Shown here: piece by piece, positions 41,796 through 53,716 of the stretch | Layout: the number at the start of each line of letters is the position of its first letter | Numbering within the stretch: position 1 is the first letter of the stretch | Assembly (NCBI GenBank): GCA_913061435.1 | Contig: CAJXUK010000007.1 | Span: 35,604-99,603, forward strand | DNA: 64,000 nucleotides | Direction: 5' to 3' | Origin: an uncultured Thalassolituus sp. | GTDB lineage: Bacteria; Pseudomonadota; Gammaproteobacteria; Pseudomonadales; Oceanobacteraceae | The notes under the pieces: generated by a model | Databases searched by the model: none | The model's input: the letters and a program-made list of their open reading frames with translations, nothing else | What the model was told of the DNA's origin: nothing | Translations under genes and position numbers: made by a program

Positions 41796-42993
41796 AACCG
41801 TAATGATTATGGCAGGTGGAACCGGCGGCCATGTTTTCCCAGCACTAGCGGTGGCAGATGCTTTAGCAGCAAAAGGTTACAGCATTCATTGGCTAGGTAC
41901 TGCTGCGGGTATTGAAGCCGATGTGATTCCAAAAGCAGGTTATCCACTACACTGCATTCAGGTAACGGGTTTGCGCGGTAAAGGTAAGTTAGCCCTGTTA
42001 GCGGCGCCATTTAAAATACTTAAGGCCATTTACCAAGCTTGGCGTTTTATGAAAGTGATTCAAGCCGATGCGGTATTAGGCTTGGGTGGTTTTGCTACTG
42101 GCCCAGGTGGGGTGGCGGCAAAATTAATGGGTATCCCACTGTTGATACATGAACAAAATGCGTTTCCTGGAATGACTAATCGATTATTAAAGCCGATGTC
42201 GAATGTGGTAATGCAGGCCTTCGCAAATACGTTCAAAGGGAATCATAAAAAAGAGATAGCCGCAGGTACATTTTTAACAACGGGTAATCCAGTACGGGCC
42301 AATATTGTTGAATTAAAAAACAATTCAAACAAAATAAAAAGTGCTCACGTTAACTTAGAAAAAACGGTAGAAGCAACTGCAGCAAAAACTGAAGAGAAAA
42401 CTGCAGATTTTACAAAAGAAAAGCTGAATGTGTTGGTCGTTGGTGGTAGTTTAGGCGCGATTGGAATTAACAATGCCGTGATCGATGCCTTGGCGCTGGT
42501 ACAAGAAAAAGAAACAACCAATAAAGCCAAGTATTCTTTACCCAATCTGTGGCACCAAGTCGGTAAAAAAAATATCGAACAGGTTCAACAATTATACGCT
42601 AGCAAAGGTTTATCTGATAAAGCCAAAGTCGTTGCTTTTATCGATGATATGGCAGCCGCTTACGAATGGGCTGATCTGGTAATTTGTCGTTCCGGTGCGC
42701 TCACAGTTTCAGAACTAGCTTGTGCGGGTAAGGCGTCAATCTTGATACCGTTTCCACACGCCGCTGATGATCATCAAACCGCAAATGCGCAAACATTAGT
42801 GGATGCCGGTGGTGCAGAACTAAAACAACAATCTGAATTAACAGGTGAATGGTTAGCACAGCGTTGGCAGCATTACGTTGACAATCCACAACACATTAAA
42901 ACGATGTCGCTAGCTGCTTCTAGTGCATCTATTACAAACGCAACCGACGTTGTTGCTGAGCAAGTAATAAAACAAATAAGGTTAAATGATTAA
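41785..42993 (+). CDS. murG: lipid II synthase MurG, with inserted loop
   Basis: 402-aa GT28 glycosyltransferase that adds GlcNAc to lipid I. N-domain: [19 protein letters not shown] and the G-loop [17 protein letters not shown], with [12 protein letters not shown]-domain: [39 protein letters not shown] and [14 protein letters not shown]. It is about 45 residues longer than E. coli MurG. A Lys/Glu/Thr/Ala-rich insertion of about 25-30 residues sits before the second domain (about 178-207), and a shorter one ([11 protein letters not shown]) follows. I use the ATG at 41785, inside the ftsW tail; a GTG at 41776 is in frame. Confidence 0.96.
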   Translation: MTNKTVMIMAGGTGGHVFPALAVADALAAKGYSIHWLGTAAGIEADVIPKAGYPLHCIQVTGLRGKGKLALLAAPFKILKAIYQAWRFMKVIQADAVLGLGGFATGPGGVAAKLMGIPLLIHEQNAFPGMTNRLLKPMSNVVMQAFANTFKGNHKKEIAAGTFLTTGNPVRANIVELKNNSNKIKSAHVNLEKTVEATAAKTEEKTADFTKEKLNVLVVGGSLGAIGINNAVIDALALVQEKETTNKAKYSLPNLWHQVGKKNIEQVQQLYASKGLSDKAKVVAFIDDMAAAYEWADLVICRSGALTVSELACAGKASILIPFPHAADDHQTANAQTLVDAGGAELKQQSELTGEWLAQRWQHYVDNPQHIKTMSLAASSASITNATDVVAEQVIKQIRLND

Positions 42994-44504
42994 TGGCTAA
43001 CGAAAATCCACTCACGACTGGGCCAGCAGAAGCCTACGCTATACCAGAAATGCGTCGTATAAAACGCATTCACTTTATTGGTATTGGCGGCGTTGGTATG
43101 TGTGGCATTGCCGAAGTATTACTTAACCAAGGTTATCAAATAAGTGGTTCCGACTTACGCCAATCGTCAGTGACTCAGCACTTAACTAACATGGGTGCAC
43201 AAGTATTTTTAGGGCATTTAAAAGATAACGTAGACGGTGTTGATGTGGTTGTTGTGTCAACAGCCATTGATGAAAATAATCCAGAAATTCAATACGCAAT
43301 CGAAAAGCGTATTCCGATTGTGCGTCGGGCAGAAATGCTTGCCGAACTGATGCGCTTTCGACATGGTATTGCGGTCGCAGGTACGCATGGTAAAACCACC
43401 ACGACCAGTTTAGTTACCTCTATTTTAGCGCAGGCAAAGTTAGATCCGACTTATGTAATTGGTGGGCGCTTAAACAGCTCAGGCAGTAATGCGCGCTTAG
43501 GTGCTAGCCGTTATTTAGTGGCCGAAGCAGACGAAAGCGATGCATCATTTTTACACCTACAGCCCATGACTTCTATCATCACAAATATTGATGCCGATCA
43601 CATGGAAACTTACGGTGGTGATTTCGATAAGTTAAAACAAACATTTATCGATTTTTTACAAAATTTACCCTTTTATGGCTTGGCAGTGCTGTGCATAGAC
43701 GATGATAATGTGCGCGATATTTTACCTCGTGTTTCTCGTCATTTTATAACCTACGGCCTGAGTGATGATGCTGATTATCAGGCAGTCGATATAGAGCAAA
43801 CAGGATTGTTTACTCGTTTTACCGTTAAACGCCCACAGGGGGCAAAAGACTTAACGGTGCGTATGCGTATGCCGGGTGTGCACAATGTCTTAAATGCACT
43901 GGCGGCAATTGTTGTTGCCTGTGACGAAAAAGTGGATGACGAATCCATTGTTCATGCATTAGAAAATTTCGCTGGTGTTGGTCGACGCTTCCAAGTATGT
44001 GCAGAAGTAGAGTGCACTGATTTAGAAGGTAATGAAGGCAGTGTCTTGCTGGTTGATGACTACGGGCATCATCCAAGAGAAGTAGAAGTAACCTTAGAAG
44101 CAATCCGTAAAGGTTTCCCTGAACGTCGGTTAGTTGCATTGTTTCAACCGCACCGTTACAGCCGAACGCGTGATTTGTACGAAGACTTTGTGCGAGTGTT
44201 ATCCGAACCAGACGTCTTGTTATTAATGGATGTTTATCCTGCCGGAGAAAAACCTATTGCTGGTGCAGAAGGTCGCGCTTTATGTCGCAGTATTCGCCAG
44301 CGAGGGGCGTTAGACCCAGTCTTTGTTGAGCGAGATGAAGATATTTCACAAGTACTTAGTAAGGTATTAAAGCCAGGTGACTTGTTGTTAACCCAAGGGG
44401 CTGGTGATATCGGCAGCTTGGCGATAACACTAACACAGCAATTACCACAAATTGTCGCCAACAGCCGTCACATTAAAAAAACCTTGGCAGAGGGGCGTGA
44501 TTGA
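42993..44504 (+). CDS. murC: UDP-N-acetylmuramate:L-alanine ligase
   Basis: 503-aa ligase adding the first stem-peptide residue. It has the N-terminal [18 protein letters not shown], the ATP-binding [29 protein letters not shown], the central [10 protein letters not shown], and the C-terminal [16 protein letters not shown] followed by [12 protein letters not shown]. Fully intact and of normal size. It overlaps the murG stop as TAATG. Confidence 0.98.
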   Translation: MANENPLTTGPAEAYAIPEMRRIKRIHFIGIGGVGMCGIAEVLLNQGYQISGSDLRQSSVTQHLTNMGAQVFLGHLKDNVDGVDVVVVSTAIDENNPEIQYAIEKRIPIVRRAEMLAELMRFRHGIAVAGTHGKTTTTSLVTSILAQAKLDPTYVIGGRLNSSGSNARLGASRYLVAEADESDASFLHLQPMTSIITNIDADHMETYGGDFDKLKQTFIDFLQNLPFYGLAVLCIDDDNVRDILPRVSRHFITYGLSDDADYQAVDIEQTGLFTRFTVKRPQGAKDLTVRMRMPGVHNVLNALAAIVVACDEKVDDESIVHALENFAGVGRRFQVCAEVECTDLEGNEGSVLLVDDYGHHPREVEVTLEAIRKGFPERRLVALFQPHRYSRTRDLYEDFVRVLSEPDVLLLMDVYPAGEKPIAGAEGRALCRSIRQRGALDPVFVERDEDISQVLSKVLKPGDLLLTQGAGDIGSLAITLTQQLPQIVANSRHIKKTLAEGRD

Positions 44505-44505
44505 T

Positions 44506-45438
44506 ATGACGTACCGCATCTCTGCTGAAGAAAAAGCAACACTCGGTAAAGTAGCTGTATTAATGGGTGGCACATCGGCTGAACGATCAGTATCGCTTGA
44601 TAGTGGCAATGCGGTATTAACGGCTTTATTAGAAGCGGGGGTTGATGCCTTTGCGATTGATGTTGGCCACAACGGCGCAGAACAATTAACACAGGCTACT
44701 TTTGATCGTGCGTTTATTGCATTACACGGTCGCGGTGGTGAAGACGGCACATTGCAAGGCCTATTGGAATTATTAAATAAACCCTATACCGGTAGCGGTG
44801 TTATGGCTTCTGCCTTGGGGATGGATAAATGGCGCACTAAATTAGTATGGGATGCTTGCCAAGTAGCAACCCCTAAAGCGTTTGTGCTAGAGCCAAGCAG
44901 TGACTGGAGTTCAATTATGCAAACCTTGGGAGGTTTAGCCATGGTGAAACCCGCCCGTGAAGGTTCCAGTATTGGTATGCGTAAAGTACACAGTAGTGAA
45001 GAGCTAGCCGACAGTTATGCCTTTGCTTCGCAGCACGACGATTTAGTTATTGCCGAGCAATATATAGAAGGTAAAGAATTTACCGTGGCGATTTTAGGAG
45101 AGCAGGCTCTACCGGCAATCCAATTAAAAACGACACATGATTTTTATGATTTTGATGCCAAATACAAGGCTAACGATACCCAGTATTTATTGCCATCAGA
45201 ACTGCCAGATTACGCTGAAACAGAATTGCAAAAAATGTCGTTAAAAGCCTTCAAACTTGTCGGCTGTCACGGCTGGGGTCGAGTGGATGCCATGCAGGAT
45301 CGAGAAGGAAATTTTTGGTTATTAGAAGTGAATACCAGTCCGGGAATGACGGATCATTCTTTAGTGCCTATGGCTGCTAAAGCAGCGGGTTTAACTATGC
45401 CTGCCCTAGTGGTTAAAATTTTGCAACAAACGGTTTAA
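44506..45438 (+). CDS. ddl: D-alanine:D-alanine ligase
   Basis: 310-aa ATP-grasp enzyme (DdlB type). Motifs: VAVLMGGTSAERSVSLDSG, ALHGRGGEDGTLQGLLE, PYTGSGVMASALGMDK, VKPAREGSSIGM, and metal-binding LLEVNTSPGMTDHSLVPMAAK. The start is the ATG one base after the murC stop; the in-frame extension upstream overlaps murC and is not used. Confidence 0.97.
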   Translation: MTYRISAEEKATLGKVAVLMGGTSAERSVSLDSGNAVLTALLEAGVDAFAIDVGHNGAEQLTQATFDRAFIALHGRGGEDGTLQGLLELLNKPYTGSGVMASALGMDKWRTKLVWDACQVATPKAFVLEPSSDWSSIMQTLGGLAMVKPAREGSSIGMRKVHSSEELADSYAFASQHDDLVIAEQYIEGKEFTVAILGEQALPAIQLKTTHDFYDFDAKYKANDTQYLLPSELPDYAETELQKMSLKAFKLVGCHGWGRVDAMQDREGNFWLLEVNTSPGMTDHSLVPMAAKAAGLTMPALVVKILQQTV

Positions 45439-45466
45439 AGTGTGCAAGCTTAAAGGATTAAAAGTA

Positions 45467-46276
45467 ATGCAATTACAGTTAATAAAAGACAAAGCGAAGG
45501 AACGCAAAAGTAAACGCGCTAGCAATAAGAAAAAAACAAACCGTGGCGCAACACGAATAGAAAATAAGGCACCTTTTTCATTAAAAGAAACAGTAGCCGC
45601 AATTCCTGCTTGGTTAATACAGGGTGTTTTTATTAGCACACTTTTAATAGCAAGCGTTTGGGGATTGCAACAAGTACGCTGGGGCTGGTCGGTAGAAAAT
45701 GTAGAAATAGAAGGTGAGTTCCGTTACTGGCAGGCAAATGATTTAGCCAAACAATTATTATGGGTAAAAGAACAGAACTTTTTTTCTTTAGATGTGCGCC
45801 AAGTAAAATACAAAATAGAACAGTTGGCTCTTATTAAAAGTGCACAAGTAAAAAAAGTTTGGCCAGATACATTATTAGTAAAATTTAAAGAAGACATTCC
45901 GGTAGCAGTTTGGAATCAGCAAACCTTGTTGAACCCCAAAGGTGAAGAACTGTTATTACCCGAACGTCTTAATACCAACGAGCTACCCAAATTGTTTGGG
46001 CCGCAGCAAAAAACTGCGCAAGTGATGCGACAGTTTCAGCGTTTTCAAACGCGTTTGTCTTCGGTTAATGCAGCCATGGTAAGTTTAACCATGAACTCGG
46101 TAGGCAGCTGGCAAATGCAATTAGAAAACGGTTGGACGATTCGCTTAGGTCGCCAGCAAATAGAGCAACGTGTAGAACGCTTGATTGAATTATTAAAAAT
46201 ACTGCCACAAGAAAAAGTTGCAGTGGTTGATCTTAGATATGGAAAAGGGGCGGCCATAAAATGGCTTCCAGCTTAG
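45467..46276 (+). CDS. ftsQ: cell division protein FtsQ
   Basis: 269-aa bitopic protein of the FtsQLB complex from the ATG at 45467. A Shine-Dalgarno AAGGA lies about 11 bases before it; an upstream GTG at 45440 is possible. It has a very basic cytoplasmic N-terminus, a membrane segment near 45-62 (LIQGVFISTLLIASVWGL), then a POTRA domain (VENVEIEGEFRYW) and the beta domain with VKKVWPDTLLVKFKED. Low primary conservation but clear by position and layout. Confidence 0.93.
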   Translation: MQLQLIKDKAKERKSKRASNKKKTNRGATRIENKAPFSLKETVAAIPAWLIQGVFISTLLIASVWGLQQVRWGWSVENVEIEGEFRYWQANDLAKQLLWVKEQNFFSLDVRQVKYKIEQLALIKSAQVKKVWPDTLLVKFKEDIPVAVWNQQTLLNPKGEELLLPERLNTNELPKLFGPQQKTAQVMRQFQRFQTRLSSVNAAMVSLTMNSVGSWQMQLENGWTIRLGRQQIEQRVERLIELLKILPQEKVAVVDLRYGKGAAIKWLPA

Positions 46277-46286
46277 GAGATAGACA

Positions 46287-47522
46287 ATGAGTCAAGGGCA
46301 GCAAAAAAACATGCTGGTTGGACTGGATATAGGTACATCAAAAGTCGTTGCGATTGTTGGTGAAGTCACTGTTGATGGTGGAATAGAAATCGTCGGGCTT
46401 GGCTCGCACCCCAGCCGTGGTATGAAAAAAGGCGTGGTTGTTAACATTGAATCCACGGTGCAATCGATTCAGCGTGCAGTTGAAGAAGCAGAATTAATGG
46501 CAGGTTGTCGCATTCATTCGGTATACGCGGGTATTGCAGGCAGTCATATTCAATCAATGAACTCACACGGAATGGTCGCCATTAAAGATCGTGAAGTGAC
46601 TCATGGCGATATAGAGCGCGTGATTGAAGCGGCCAAAGCCGTGCAGTTAAATGGTGAAAGTCGAATTTTACATGTGATTCCACAAGAATATTCTATCGAC
46701 GCACAAGAAGGCATTAAAGAACCTATTGGTATGTCGGGTGTTCGTTTAGAAGCCAAAGTGCACATGGTAACCAGTGCAGCCAATGCGGCACAAAATATTG
46801 AACGTTGTGTACAACGTTGCGGTTTAGAAACCGACAGTATTATTTTAGAACAGTTAGCCTCGAGTTATGCCGTACTAACTGACGATGAAAAAGAATTAGG
46901 CGTGTGCTTAGTCGATATTGGTGGCGGCACCACCGATATTGCAATTTTTACAGACGGTGCAATTCGTCATACATCGGTGATTCCGATTGCGGGCGATCAA
47001 GTAACTAATGATATTGCTATGGCTTTGCGCACACCAACGCAACACGCCGAAGAAATAAAAATTAAGTATGCTTGTGCATTAACTCAGCTAGCAAAAGAAG
47101 ATGAAACAATCAAAGTCCCGAGTGTGGGCGATCGACCTTCTCGTGATTTATCACGACAAGCGTTAGCGGAAGTCGTTGAGCCAAGATATGACGAACTGTT
47201 TACCTTAATACAAGGTGAGCTGCGTCGCAGCGGTTATGAAGAATTAGTCGCGGCGGGCATCGTACTAACTGGAGGCACTGCAAAAATGGAAGGCGTTGTA
47301 GAATTGGCCGAAGAAATTTTTCATATGCCGGTTCGATTAGCTAAGCCAGTGGGTGTGTCTGGCTTAACAGAAGTAATTAATAATCCAGTGTATGCAACAG
47401 CCGTTGGGCTGCTTCAATACGCTGCAGCACAACAAAATGATCCAGTTAAAAAAAATACCCGCGAAGAAGAGCCGTTAGACTTGATTTCGCGTGTAAAACA
47501 ATGGATTCAAAACAACTTTTAA
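46287..47522 (+). CDS. ftsA: cell division protein FtsA
   Basis: 411-aa actin-like ATPase that tethers FtsZ to the membrane. Motifs: LVGLDIGTSKVVAIVGE, the 1C domain around YAGIAGSHIQSMNS, VCLVDIGGGTTDIAIF, IAGDQVTNDIA and VLTGGTAKMEG. The C-terminal amphipathic helix is SRVKQWIQNNF, the membrane target sequence. 10 bases after ftsQ. Confidence 0.98.
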   Translation: MSQGQQKNMLVGLDIGTSKVVAIVGEVTVDGGIEIVGLGSHPSRGMKKGVVVNIESTVQSIQRAVEEAELMAGCRIHSVYAGIAGSHIQSMNSHGMVAIKDREVTHGDIERVIEAAKAVQLNGESRILHVIPQEYSIDAQEGIKEPIGMSGVRLEAKVHMVTSAANAAQNIERCVQRCGLETDSIILEQLASSYAVLTDDEKELGVCLVDIGGGTTDIAIFTDGAIRHTSVIPIAGDQVTNDIAMALRTPTQHAEEIKIKYACALTQLAKEDETIKVPSVGDRPSRDLSRQALAEVVEPRYDELFTLIQGELRRSGYEELVAAGIVLTGGTAKMEGVVELAEEIFHMPVRLAKPVGVSGLTEVINNPVYATAVGLLQYAAAQQNDPVKKNTREEEPLDLISRVKQWIQNNF

Positions 47523-47573
47523 TATTTAATAACTATAAGCGCAGCGTTAAGCTAAGTAATGGAGGTATGGGCT

Positions 47574-48788
47574 ATGTCTCACCAAGGTGAAGGGGATCTG
47601 TTCGGATTGGCAGATGATCTACCACAAAGTGCAGTAATCAAAGTAATCGGTGTTGGTGGTGGCGGCGGTAATGCCGTTCAACACATGGTATCTAACAATG
47701 TTGAAGGCGTAGAATTTATTTGCGCTAACACAGACTCGCAAGCACTACGTAATGTAGAAGCGCGATCAGTGATTCAATTGGGTGGTGCCGTTACCAAAGG
47801 TCTTGGTGCCGGAGCGAATCCAGAGATTGGACGCCAAGCAGCAATGGAAGATCGTGAGCGCATTGCCGAGTCAATTAGCGGCGCTGACATGATTTTTATC
47901 ACCGCCGGAATGGGTGGTGGTACCGGAACGGGCGGCGCACCTGTTGTGGCTGAAGTTGCAAAAGAATTAGGCATCTTAACCGTTGCTGTTGTTACTAAGC
48001 CATTTCCATTCGAAGGTAAGAAACGCACTTTAATTGCTGAGCAAGGACTGACTCAGTTAGCCGAAAGTGTTGATTCATTAATTACTATCCCGAATGAAAA
48101 ACTACTTAGTGTTTTAGGTAAAAACAGCACATTGCTCGACGCTTTTAGCGCCGCCAACGATGTATTGTTAGGCGCGGTACAAGGCATTGCTGATTTGATT
48201 ATGCGTCCCGGTATGATCAACGTGGATTTCGCCGACGTACGCACGGTGATGTCTGAGATGGGTCAAGCCATGATGGGAACGGGATCCGCTACTGGCGACA
48301 ATCGTGCCCGCGAAGCAGCAGAAGCCGCCATTGGCAGCCCATTATTAGAAGATGTTGATTTACAAGGTGCTCGCGGCATCTTAGTGAACGTGACCGCAGG
48401 TTTGGATTTATCGTTAGGTGAATTCACCGAAGTGGGTGAAGTAATCGAAGAGTTTGCTTCAGAGCACGCAACGGTTGTTGTAGGGACTGTAATTGATCCA
48501 GAACTAAGCGGCGAGTTGAAAGTAACTGTTGTCGCAACAGGATTGGGTTATAAAGGTACTACAGAGAAGCCAAAAAAGGTGGTTGATAACACAGTAACCC
48601 CCGAAGTGGTTAAAAAAGCACCAACAAGTGCGGCGGATTATGCTGAATTAGATAAGCCTGCTCACGTACGTCAAAAAGCAGCTGCAGCGGCCGCCGCAAA
48701 GGCCTCTGCGCCAGATGCAGCCAGTGCAAAAGCGAAGGATATGGACTACTTAGACATCCCTGCTTTTCTACGTCGACAAGCTGATTAA
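47574..48788 (+). CDS. ftsZ: cell division GTPase FtsZ
   Basis: 404-aa tubulin homologue forming the Z-ring. The GTP-binding signature is [20 protein letters not shown], and the T7 loop region is [15 protein letters not shown]. An Ala/Lys-rich linker (about 345-390) is followed by the conserved C-terminal peptide [13 protein letters not shown] for FtsA and ZipA. I chose the ATG at 47574 because GGAGG lies 8 bases upstream; an in-frame ATG at 47559 precedes that Shine-Dalgarno sequence. Confidence 0.98.
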   Translation: MSHQGEGDLFGLADDLPQSAVIKVIGVGGGGGNAVQHMVSNNVEGVEFICANTDSQALRNVEARSVIQLGGAVTKGLGAGANPEIGRQAAMEDRERIAESISGADMIFITAGMGGGTGTGGAPVVAEVAKELGILTVAVVTKPFPFEGKKRTLIAEQGLTQLAESVDSLITIPNEKLLSVLGKNSTLLDAFSAANDVLLGAVQGIADLIMRPGMINVDFADVRTVMSEMGQAMMGTGSATGDNRAREAAEAAIGSPLLEDVDLQGARGILVNVTAGLDLSLGEFTEVGEVIEEFASEHATVVVGTVIDPELSGELKVTVVATGLGYKGTTEKPKKVVDNTVTPEVVKKAPTSAADYAELDKPAHVRQKAAAAAAAKASAPDAASAKAKDMDYLDIPAFLRRQAD

Positions 48789-48818
48789 AAAATTGTTAGT
48801 GGCGCGCTCATCTATATT

Positions 48819-48827
48819 TGGTATAAT
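48819..48827 (+). promoter_or_regulatory. extended -10 promoter of lpxC
   Basis: TGGTATAAT is a perfect extended -10 (TGn plus TATAAT), 55 bases before the lpxC ATG. No good -35 is visible, which is usual for extended -10 promoters. It would let lpxC be transcribed apart from ftsZ. Confidence 0.7.
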
Positions 48828-48882
48828 GAGCCGCCATTTTTAATAATTAGTTAGTTATATTCAACAATATTGGTAAACCGAT

Positions 48883-49791
48883 ATGATTCGTCAACGTACA
48901 CTCAAAAATACAATTCGTGCAACTGGTGTTGGCTTGCACTCAGGTGAAAAAGTTTATCTCACGCTGAAGCCAGCTCCTGTCGATCATGGGATTGTTTTTC
49001 GACGTGTCGACCTTGACCCAGTAGTCGATATTCAAGCAAAAGCGACCAATGTGGGTGAAACCACTATGTCTACTACGCTTGTTCAAGACGGCGTGCGCGT
49101 TGATACAGTCGAGCACTTGCTATCGGCAATGGCTGGCTTAGGTATCGACAATGCGATCGTAGAACTGAGCGCTCAAGAAGTGCCTATTATGGACGGCAGT
49201 GCAGGTCCATTTGTATTCTTAATTCAATCAGCGGGTATAGCCGAGCAGTCAAAAGCTAAGCGCTTTATTCGTATTAAAAAGAAAATAGAAGTTCGTGAAG
49301 GTGACAAAATTGCTTCGTTCGTGCCATACAACGGCTTTAAAGTAACGTTCGAAATTGAGTTTGACCACCCCGCATTTAAGCAAAGTGCTCAAAAAGCTAG
49401 CTTAGACTTTTCTTCGACCTCGTTCGTAAAAGAAGTTAGCCGCGCTCGTACTTTTGGTTTCATGAAAGACATCGAATTTTTGCGTTCTAAAAACTTAGCC
49501 CTAGGTGGTAGTGTTAATAACGCCATCGTTGTCGATGAATACCGCGTATTAAACGAAGACGGCCTACGTTACGACGACGAATTTGTAAAACACAAAATTT
49601 TGGATGCAGTTGGTGATCTTTATCTATTGGGCTACAGCCTAATGGGTGAGTTTATTGGTTTCAAATCAGGTCATGGTTTAAACAATAAGCTATTAAGAGC
49701 ACTCGAGTTGCAAACAGACGCTTGGGAATTTGTAGAATTCGAAGAAGAAAACGCACCTATCTCATACACAAAACCGGTTGCAGCAATTTAA
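48883..49791 (+). CDS. lpxC: UDP-3-O-acyl-N-acetylglucosamine deacetylase
   Basis: 302-aa zinc deacetylase, the committed step of lipid A synthesis. [21 protein letters not shown] is the standard opening. The zinc ligands lie in [13 protein letters not shown] and in [14 protein letters not shown], and the active site includes [13 protein letters not shown] and FKSGHGLNN. Normal length. Followed by a hairpin terminator that closes the cluster. Confidence 0.98.
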   Translation: MIRQRTLKNTIRATGVGLHSGEKVYLTLKPAPVDHGIVFRRVDLDPVVDIQAKATNVGETTMSTTLVQDGVRVDTVEHLLSAMAGLGIDNAIVELSAQEVPIMDGSAGPFVFLIQSAGIAEQSKAKRFIRIKKKIEVREGDKIASFVPYNGFKVTFEIEFDHPAFKQSAQKASLDFSSTSFVKEVSRARTFGFMKDIEFLRSKNLALGGSVNNAIVVDEYRVLNEDGLRYDDEFVKHKILDAVGDLYLLGYSLMGEFIGFKSGHGLNNKLLRALELQTDAWEFVEFEEENAPISYTKPVAAI

Positions 49792-49824
49792 TCTGATATT
49801 TGCTGACTTGTTTTGATATTCCTT

Positions 49825-49861
49825 AATTAAGGCCATATATACTATGGCCTTAATTGTGTTT
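49825..49861 (+). terminator. hairpin terminator after lpxC
   Basis: AATTAAGGCCATA (49825-49837) and TATGGCCTTAATT (49843-49855) form a 13-bp perfect stem with a 5-base loop; only a modest T-rich tail follows. Confidence 0.75.
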
Positions 49862-49881
49862 GGAAAGCTATACTGGTTGTT

Positions 49882-50808
49882 ATGAATATTATTATCGTCG
49901 GTAAACGGCATGGACAATCGAAAACATACTCTTTAGGGCCAGTAGCGCGTTTTATGCTACTAGCTTCTATGTGTGTGTTGCCTTTTGCCATGGGCGCCAC
50001 CGGCTATTTATTAGCAGCACACTTAGCCGACAAAGGCCTATTTGACCCAATAGCAACAGAAGCTTGGGAAAAAGACCTTGACCAACAGCGTCAAGAACTG
50101 CAACAAATTCGCCAACACGCCGATCAAGAACTCGATGGTCTAACCCTTCGGTTAGCAGAACTACAAGCCAAAATATTACGCATTGATGCTCTTGGTGAGC
50201 GCTTAATTGATGTCACCAAAATTAATGGTGACGAGTTTGATTTCTCTGCAGTGCCAGCACTTGGCGGCCCAGGCACTTTGGGTGAATCGTATCAAGCCCC
50301 AGAAATACAAACAGTTTTAGACGATATGGCGTCTAAAATTGATCGCCGCGAACAACAACTCGAAGTTCTTGATGATCTATTACTCGCCAATAAGATTAAA
50401 ACCGATACCTTTGTAGCGGGGCGACCCATTAAACGGGGTTGGATGTCTTCACGCTATGGCAAGCGTACCGATCCCTTTAACGGCCGTTTGGCTTGGCACG
50501 CCGGTGTTGATTTTGCCGGTAAAGAAGGCTCCGATATTATTGCTGTTGCTTCTGGTGTAGTTACTTGGGCCAGTAACCGTTACGGTTATGGCAAGCTGGT
50601 TGAAATCAACCACGGCAATGGTTATAAAACACGCTACGCACACAGCGCAGAACTCAAAGTAAAAGTGGGTGATGTGGTGCGCAAGGGTGATGTTGTTGCA
50701 CTCATGGGTAGTACTGGTCGTTCGACCGGCCCTCACGTACATTTTGAAGTTTACAAAAACGGTCGCACCGTCGATCCCTCTGCTTATTTGCACCGCACAT
50801 TGCGCTAA
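49882..50808 (+). CDS. M23 family membrane-anchored metallopeptidase
   Basis: 308-aa peptidoglycan endopeptidase-type protein. An N-terminal membrane segment (about 22-45) is followed by a coiled coil (about 62-100, DQQRQELQQIRQHADQEL) and the C-terminal LytM domain from about 190. Zinc ligands are in WHAGVDFAG (H-x3-D) and GPHVHFEV (H-x-H), so it is catalytically complete. A homologue lies between lpxC and secA in many pseudomonads, so this is conserved synteny; a role in envelope remodelling is inferred. Confidence 0.9.
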   Translation: MNIIIVGKRHGQSKTYSLGPVARFMLLASMCVLPFAMGATGYLLAAHLADKGLFDPIATEAWEKDLDQQRQELQQIRQHADQELDGLTLRLAELQAKILRIDALGERLIDVTKINGDEFDFSAVPALGGPGTLGESYQAPEIQTVLDDMASKIDRREQQLEVLDDLLLANKIKTDTFVAGRPIKRGWMSSRYGKRTDPFNGRLAWHAGVDFAGKEGSDIIAVASGVVTWASNRYGYGKLVEINHGNGYKTRYAHSAELKVKVGDVVRKGDVVALMGSTGRSTGPHVHFEVYKNGRTVDPSAYLHRTLR

Positions 50809-50927
50809 ATCTTTGTAATCATTCTCTTTTTTGTTATAAATATGGGAGTGCCTTATTAAAGATATGTCTTTGCTTTTGTTAGGTTATTCTCGCTGTCTCT
50901 ATTTGTTGGGTTTAAAAAATAATAATC

Positions 50928-53684
50928 ATGATCGGTAATCTATTCAGTAAAATTTTTGGAAGCAAAAACGACCGCGAACTAAAGCGTATGCGTAAAGTCG
51001 TTGTGAAAATCAACGCACTCGAAGACGCCATAGCCTCTTTAACAGATAGCGAGTTGCAAGCAAAAACTCCCGAATTACAACAACGCATTAGTGCGGGTGA
51101 ATCGTTAGATGCGATTTTGCCAGAAGCATTTGCGGTATGTCGTGAAGCCAGTAAGCGTGTGATGAACATGCGTCACTTCGACGTTCAGTTAATCGGTGGT
51201 ATGACACTGCACGAAGGCAACATTGCCGAGATGAAAACGGGTGAAGGTAAAACGCTAGTCGGAACTCTAGCCACTTATTTGAACGCCCTTGAAGGCAAAG
51301 GTGTTCACATTGTAACAGTGAACGATTATCTAGCGACTCGTGATGCCGAGTGGATGCGCCCGTTGTATGAATTCTTAGGGTTAACTTTAGGTGTAATTGT
51401 GCCGGGTCAAGACCCCGCGACCAAGCGTGCACAGTATGCTTGTGATATTACCTACGGCACCAATAACGAATTTGGCTTTGATTATCTGCGCGACAATATG
51501 GCGTTTTCGAGCGATGAAAAATCCCAGCGCGAACTTAATTTTGCCATTGTCGATGAAGTGGACTCCATTTTAATCGATGAAGCCCGTACTCCGCTGATTA
51601 TTTCTGGGCCGACAGAAGACAGTTCTGAACTGTATAAAAAAATGAAAATCCTAATTCCGCAAATGACGCAGCACATCGACGCGGAAGAAGGTAAAAATGG
51701 CCACCCAGGTCATTATATTTTGGATGAAAAGCAGCGTTCTATTGAGCTAACTGAAGCGGGTCACGAATTTGTTGAAGAAATGCTCGAGCAAGAGGGCATT
51801 TTGAAAGCCGGTGAAAGCTTGTATTCTGCTTCTAACCTAACGCTTTTGCACCACGTGAACGCGGCTTTACGTGCCCAAGTTATCTACCAGAAAAACATCG
51901 ACTACATCATTCAAAACAATCAAATTGTTATTGTAGATGAGCACACAGGCCGAACTATGCCTGGTCGTCGTTGGGGTGAAGGTTTACATCAAGCGATCGA
52001 AGCCAAAGAAGGTGTGGCTATTCAGGCCGAAAGCCAAACTCTGGCATCGACCACTTTCCAAAACTTCTTTCGTTTATACAATAAATTAAGTGGTATGACG
52101 GGCACCGCTGATACCGAAGCGTTTGAATTTCACCAAATTTATAACTTGGCTGTGGTTGCAATCCCAACCAATAAACCGGTTAAACGTATTGATTTCAACG
52201 ACCTAGTATTTTTAACCCAAACTGAAAAATACCAAGCAGTTATTGAAGAAATTCGTACAGTAGTGGCGCAGCAGCGTCCGGTATTGGTAGGTACGGCCTC
52301 GATTGAGACATCCGAACTTTTATCCAAAGAGCTAACCAAAGCCAAGGTTCCACACAGCGTATTAAATGCCAAGCAGCACGATAAAGAAGCTCAAATCATT
52401 GCCCAAGCAGGTGCCGCAGGATCTATTACCATCGCCACCAATATGGCTGGTCGTGGTACCGATATTGTACTAGGCGGCAACTGGGAAGTTGAAGTTGCAG
52501 GCTTAGACAATCCAAGCGAACAACAAATCGCCGACATTAAAGCGGCTTGGCAAAAGCGTCACGACGATGTACTAGCAGCGGGTGGATTGCATATTATTGC
52601 TACCGAGCGCCACGAATCTCGTCGTATTGATAACCAGCTTCGTGGCCGTGCAGGGCGACAAGGTGATGCTGGTTCTTCTCGCTTCTTCTTATCGCTAGAA
52701 GACAGTCTAATGCGTATCTTTATGTCGGATCGTATCCGCAACATGATGAAAGCCCTGGGTATGGAAAAAGGTGAGTCGATTGAACACCGTATGGTTAGCA
52801 ACGCTATTGAAAAAGCCCAGCGTAAAGTAGAAGGTCGTAACTTTGATATTCGTAAGCAGCTACTAGAATACGATGATGTTGCTAACGATCAGCGCCGCGT
52901 TATTTATGATCAACGTAACGACATCATGTCTTCTGATGATATCTCAGAAGTAGTGGCTAATATTCGTCACGATGTTCTAACAACGGTTATTGATACCCAC
53001 ATTCCTCGTCAGAGCCTTGAGGAGCAATGGGATATCCCAGGCTTAGAAGAAGAGCTAAAATCAGAATTTGATTTAGATTTGCCATTACAGCAGTGGTTAG
53101 ATGCAGACGATAAACTTTACGAAGAAACCTTACGTGAACGCATTGAAACCGCACTCAACGATGCTTATAAGGCAAAAGAAGAAGCCGTAGAAACTGTTCC
53201 TGGGCAAGCAAACCCATTGCGCATGTTTGAAAAACAAGTGATGTTGCAAGTGGTTGATAACCTTTGGAAAGAACACTTGGCGACAATGGATCACTTACGT
53301 CAGGGTATTCACTTGCGTGGTTATGCACAAAAGAACCCTAAGCAAGAATATAAGCGCGAAGCGTTTGAGTTATTCCAAGAATTGCTCGAAAACATGAAGC
53401 GTGAAAGTATTCGAATTTTATCTCACGTTAAAGTACGACAAGAAGACGAAGTAAGAGAAATGGAAGAGCAGCGCCGCGCTCAGGCCGAAGCGCAAGCCAA
53501 GCAGGCCAGTTATCAGCATCAAAGTGCTGCAAGCATCACCGCAGAAGGTGAAACTGACGAAGCCGCACCTGCTGAGCCCGCTCAACCCTTTGTTCGCGAA
53601 GATAAAAAAGTAGGGCGTAATGAACCTTGCCCGTGTGGTTCAGGTAAAAAATATAAGCAATGCCATGGAAAATTAACCGCTTAA
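50928..53684 (+). CDS. secA: protein translocase ATPase SecA
   Basis: 918-aa motor of the Sec pathway, driving preproteins through SecYEG. It has Walker A in [19 protein letters not shown], Walker B/DEAD-type [17 protein letters not shown], the helicase motif [15 protein letters not shown], and [19 protein letters not shown]. The C-terminal zinc-binding tail is [17 protein letters not shown]. The length is near that of E. coli SecA (901). A hairpin follows. Confidence 0.98.
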   Translation: MIGNLFSKIFGSKNDRELKRMRKVVVKINALEDAIASLTDSELQAKTPELQQRISAGESLDAILPEAFAVCREASKRVMNMRHFDVQLIGGMTLHEGNIAEMKTGEGKTLVGTLATYLNALEGKGVHIVTVNDYLATRDAEWMRPLYEFLGLTLGVIVPGQDPATKRAQYACDITYGTNNEFGFDYLRDNMAFSSDEKSQRELNFAIVDEVDSILIDEARTPLIISGPTEDSSELYKKMKILIPQMTQHIDAEEGKNGHPGHYILDEKQRSIELTEAGHEFVEEMLEQEGILKAGESLYSASNLTLLHHVNAALRAQVIYQKNIDYIIQNNQIVIVDEHTGRTMPGRRWGEGLHQAIEAKEGVAIQAESQTLASTTFQNFFRLYNKLSGMTGTADTEAFEFHQIYNLAVVAIPTNKPVKRIDFNDLVFLTQTEKYQAVIEEIRTVVAQQRPVLVGTASIETSELLSKELTKAKVPHSVLNAKQHDKEAQIIAQAGAAGSITIATNMAGRGTDIVLGGNWEVEVAGLDNPSEQQIADIKAAWQKRHDDVLAAGGLHIIATERHESRRIDNQLRGRAGRQGDAGSSRFFLSLEDSLMRIFMSDRIRNMMKALGMEKGESIEHRMVSNAIEKAQRKVEGRNFDIRKQLLEYDDVANDQRRVIYDQRNDIMSSDDISEVVANIRHDVLTTVIDTHIPRQSLEEQWDIPGLEEELKSEFDLDLPLQQWLDADDKLYEETLRERIETALNDAYKAKEEAVETVPGQANPLRMFEKQVMLQVVDNLWKEHLATMDHLRQGIHLRGYAQKNPKQEYKREAFELFQELLENMKRESIRILSHVKVRQEDEVREMEEQRRAQAEAQAKQASYQHQSAASITAEGETDEAAPAEPAQPFVREDKKVGRNEPCPCGSGKKYKQCHGKLTA

Positions 53685-53716
53685 ATTAAAATTAATAAAG
53701 TCGTGTTACATTTTCA

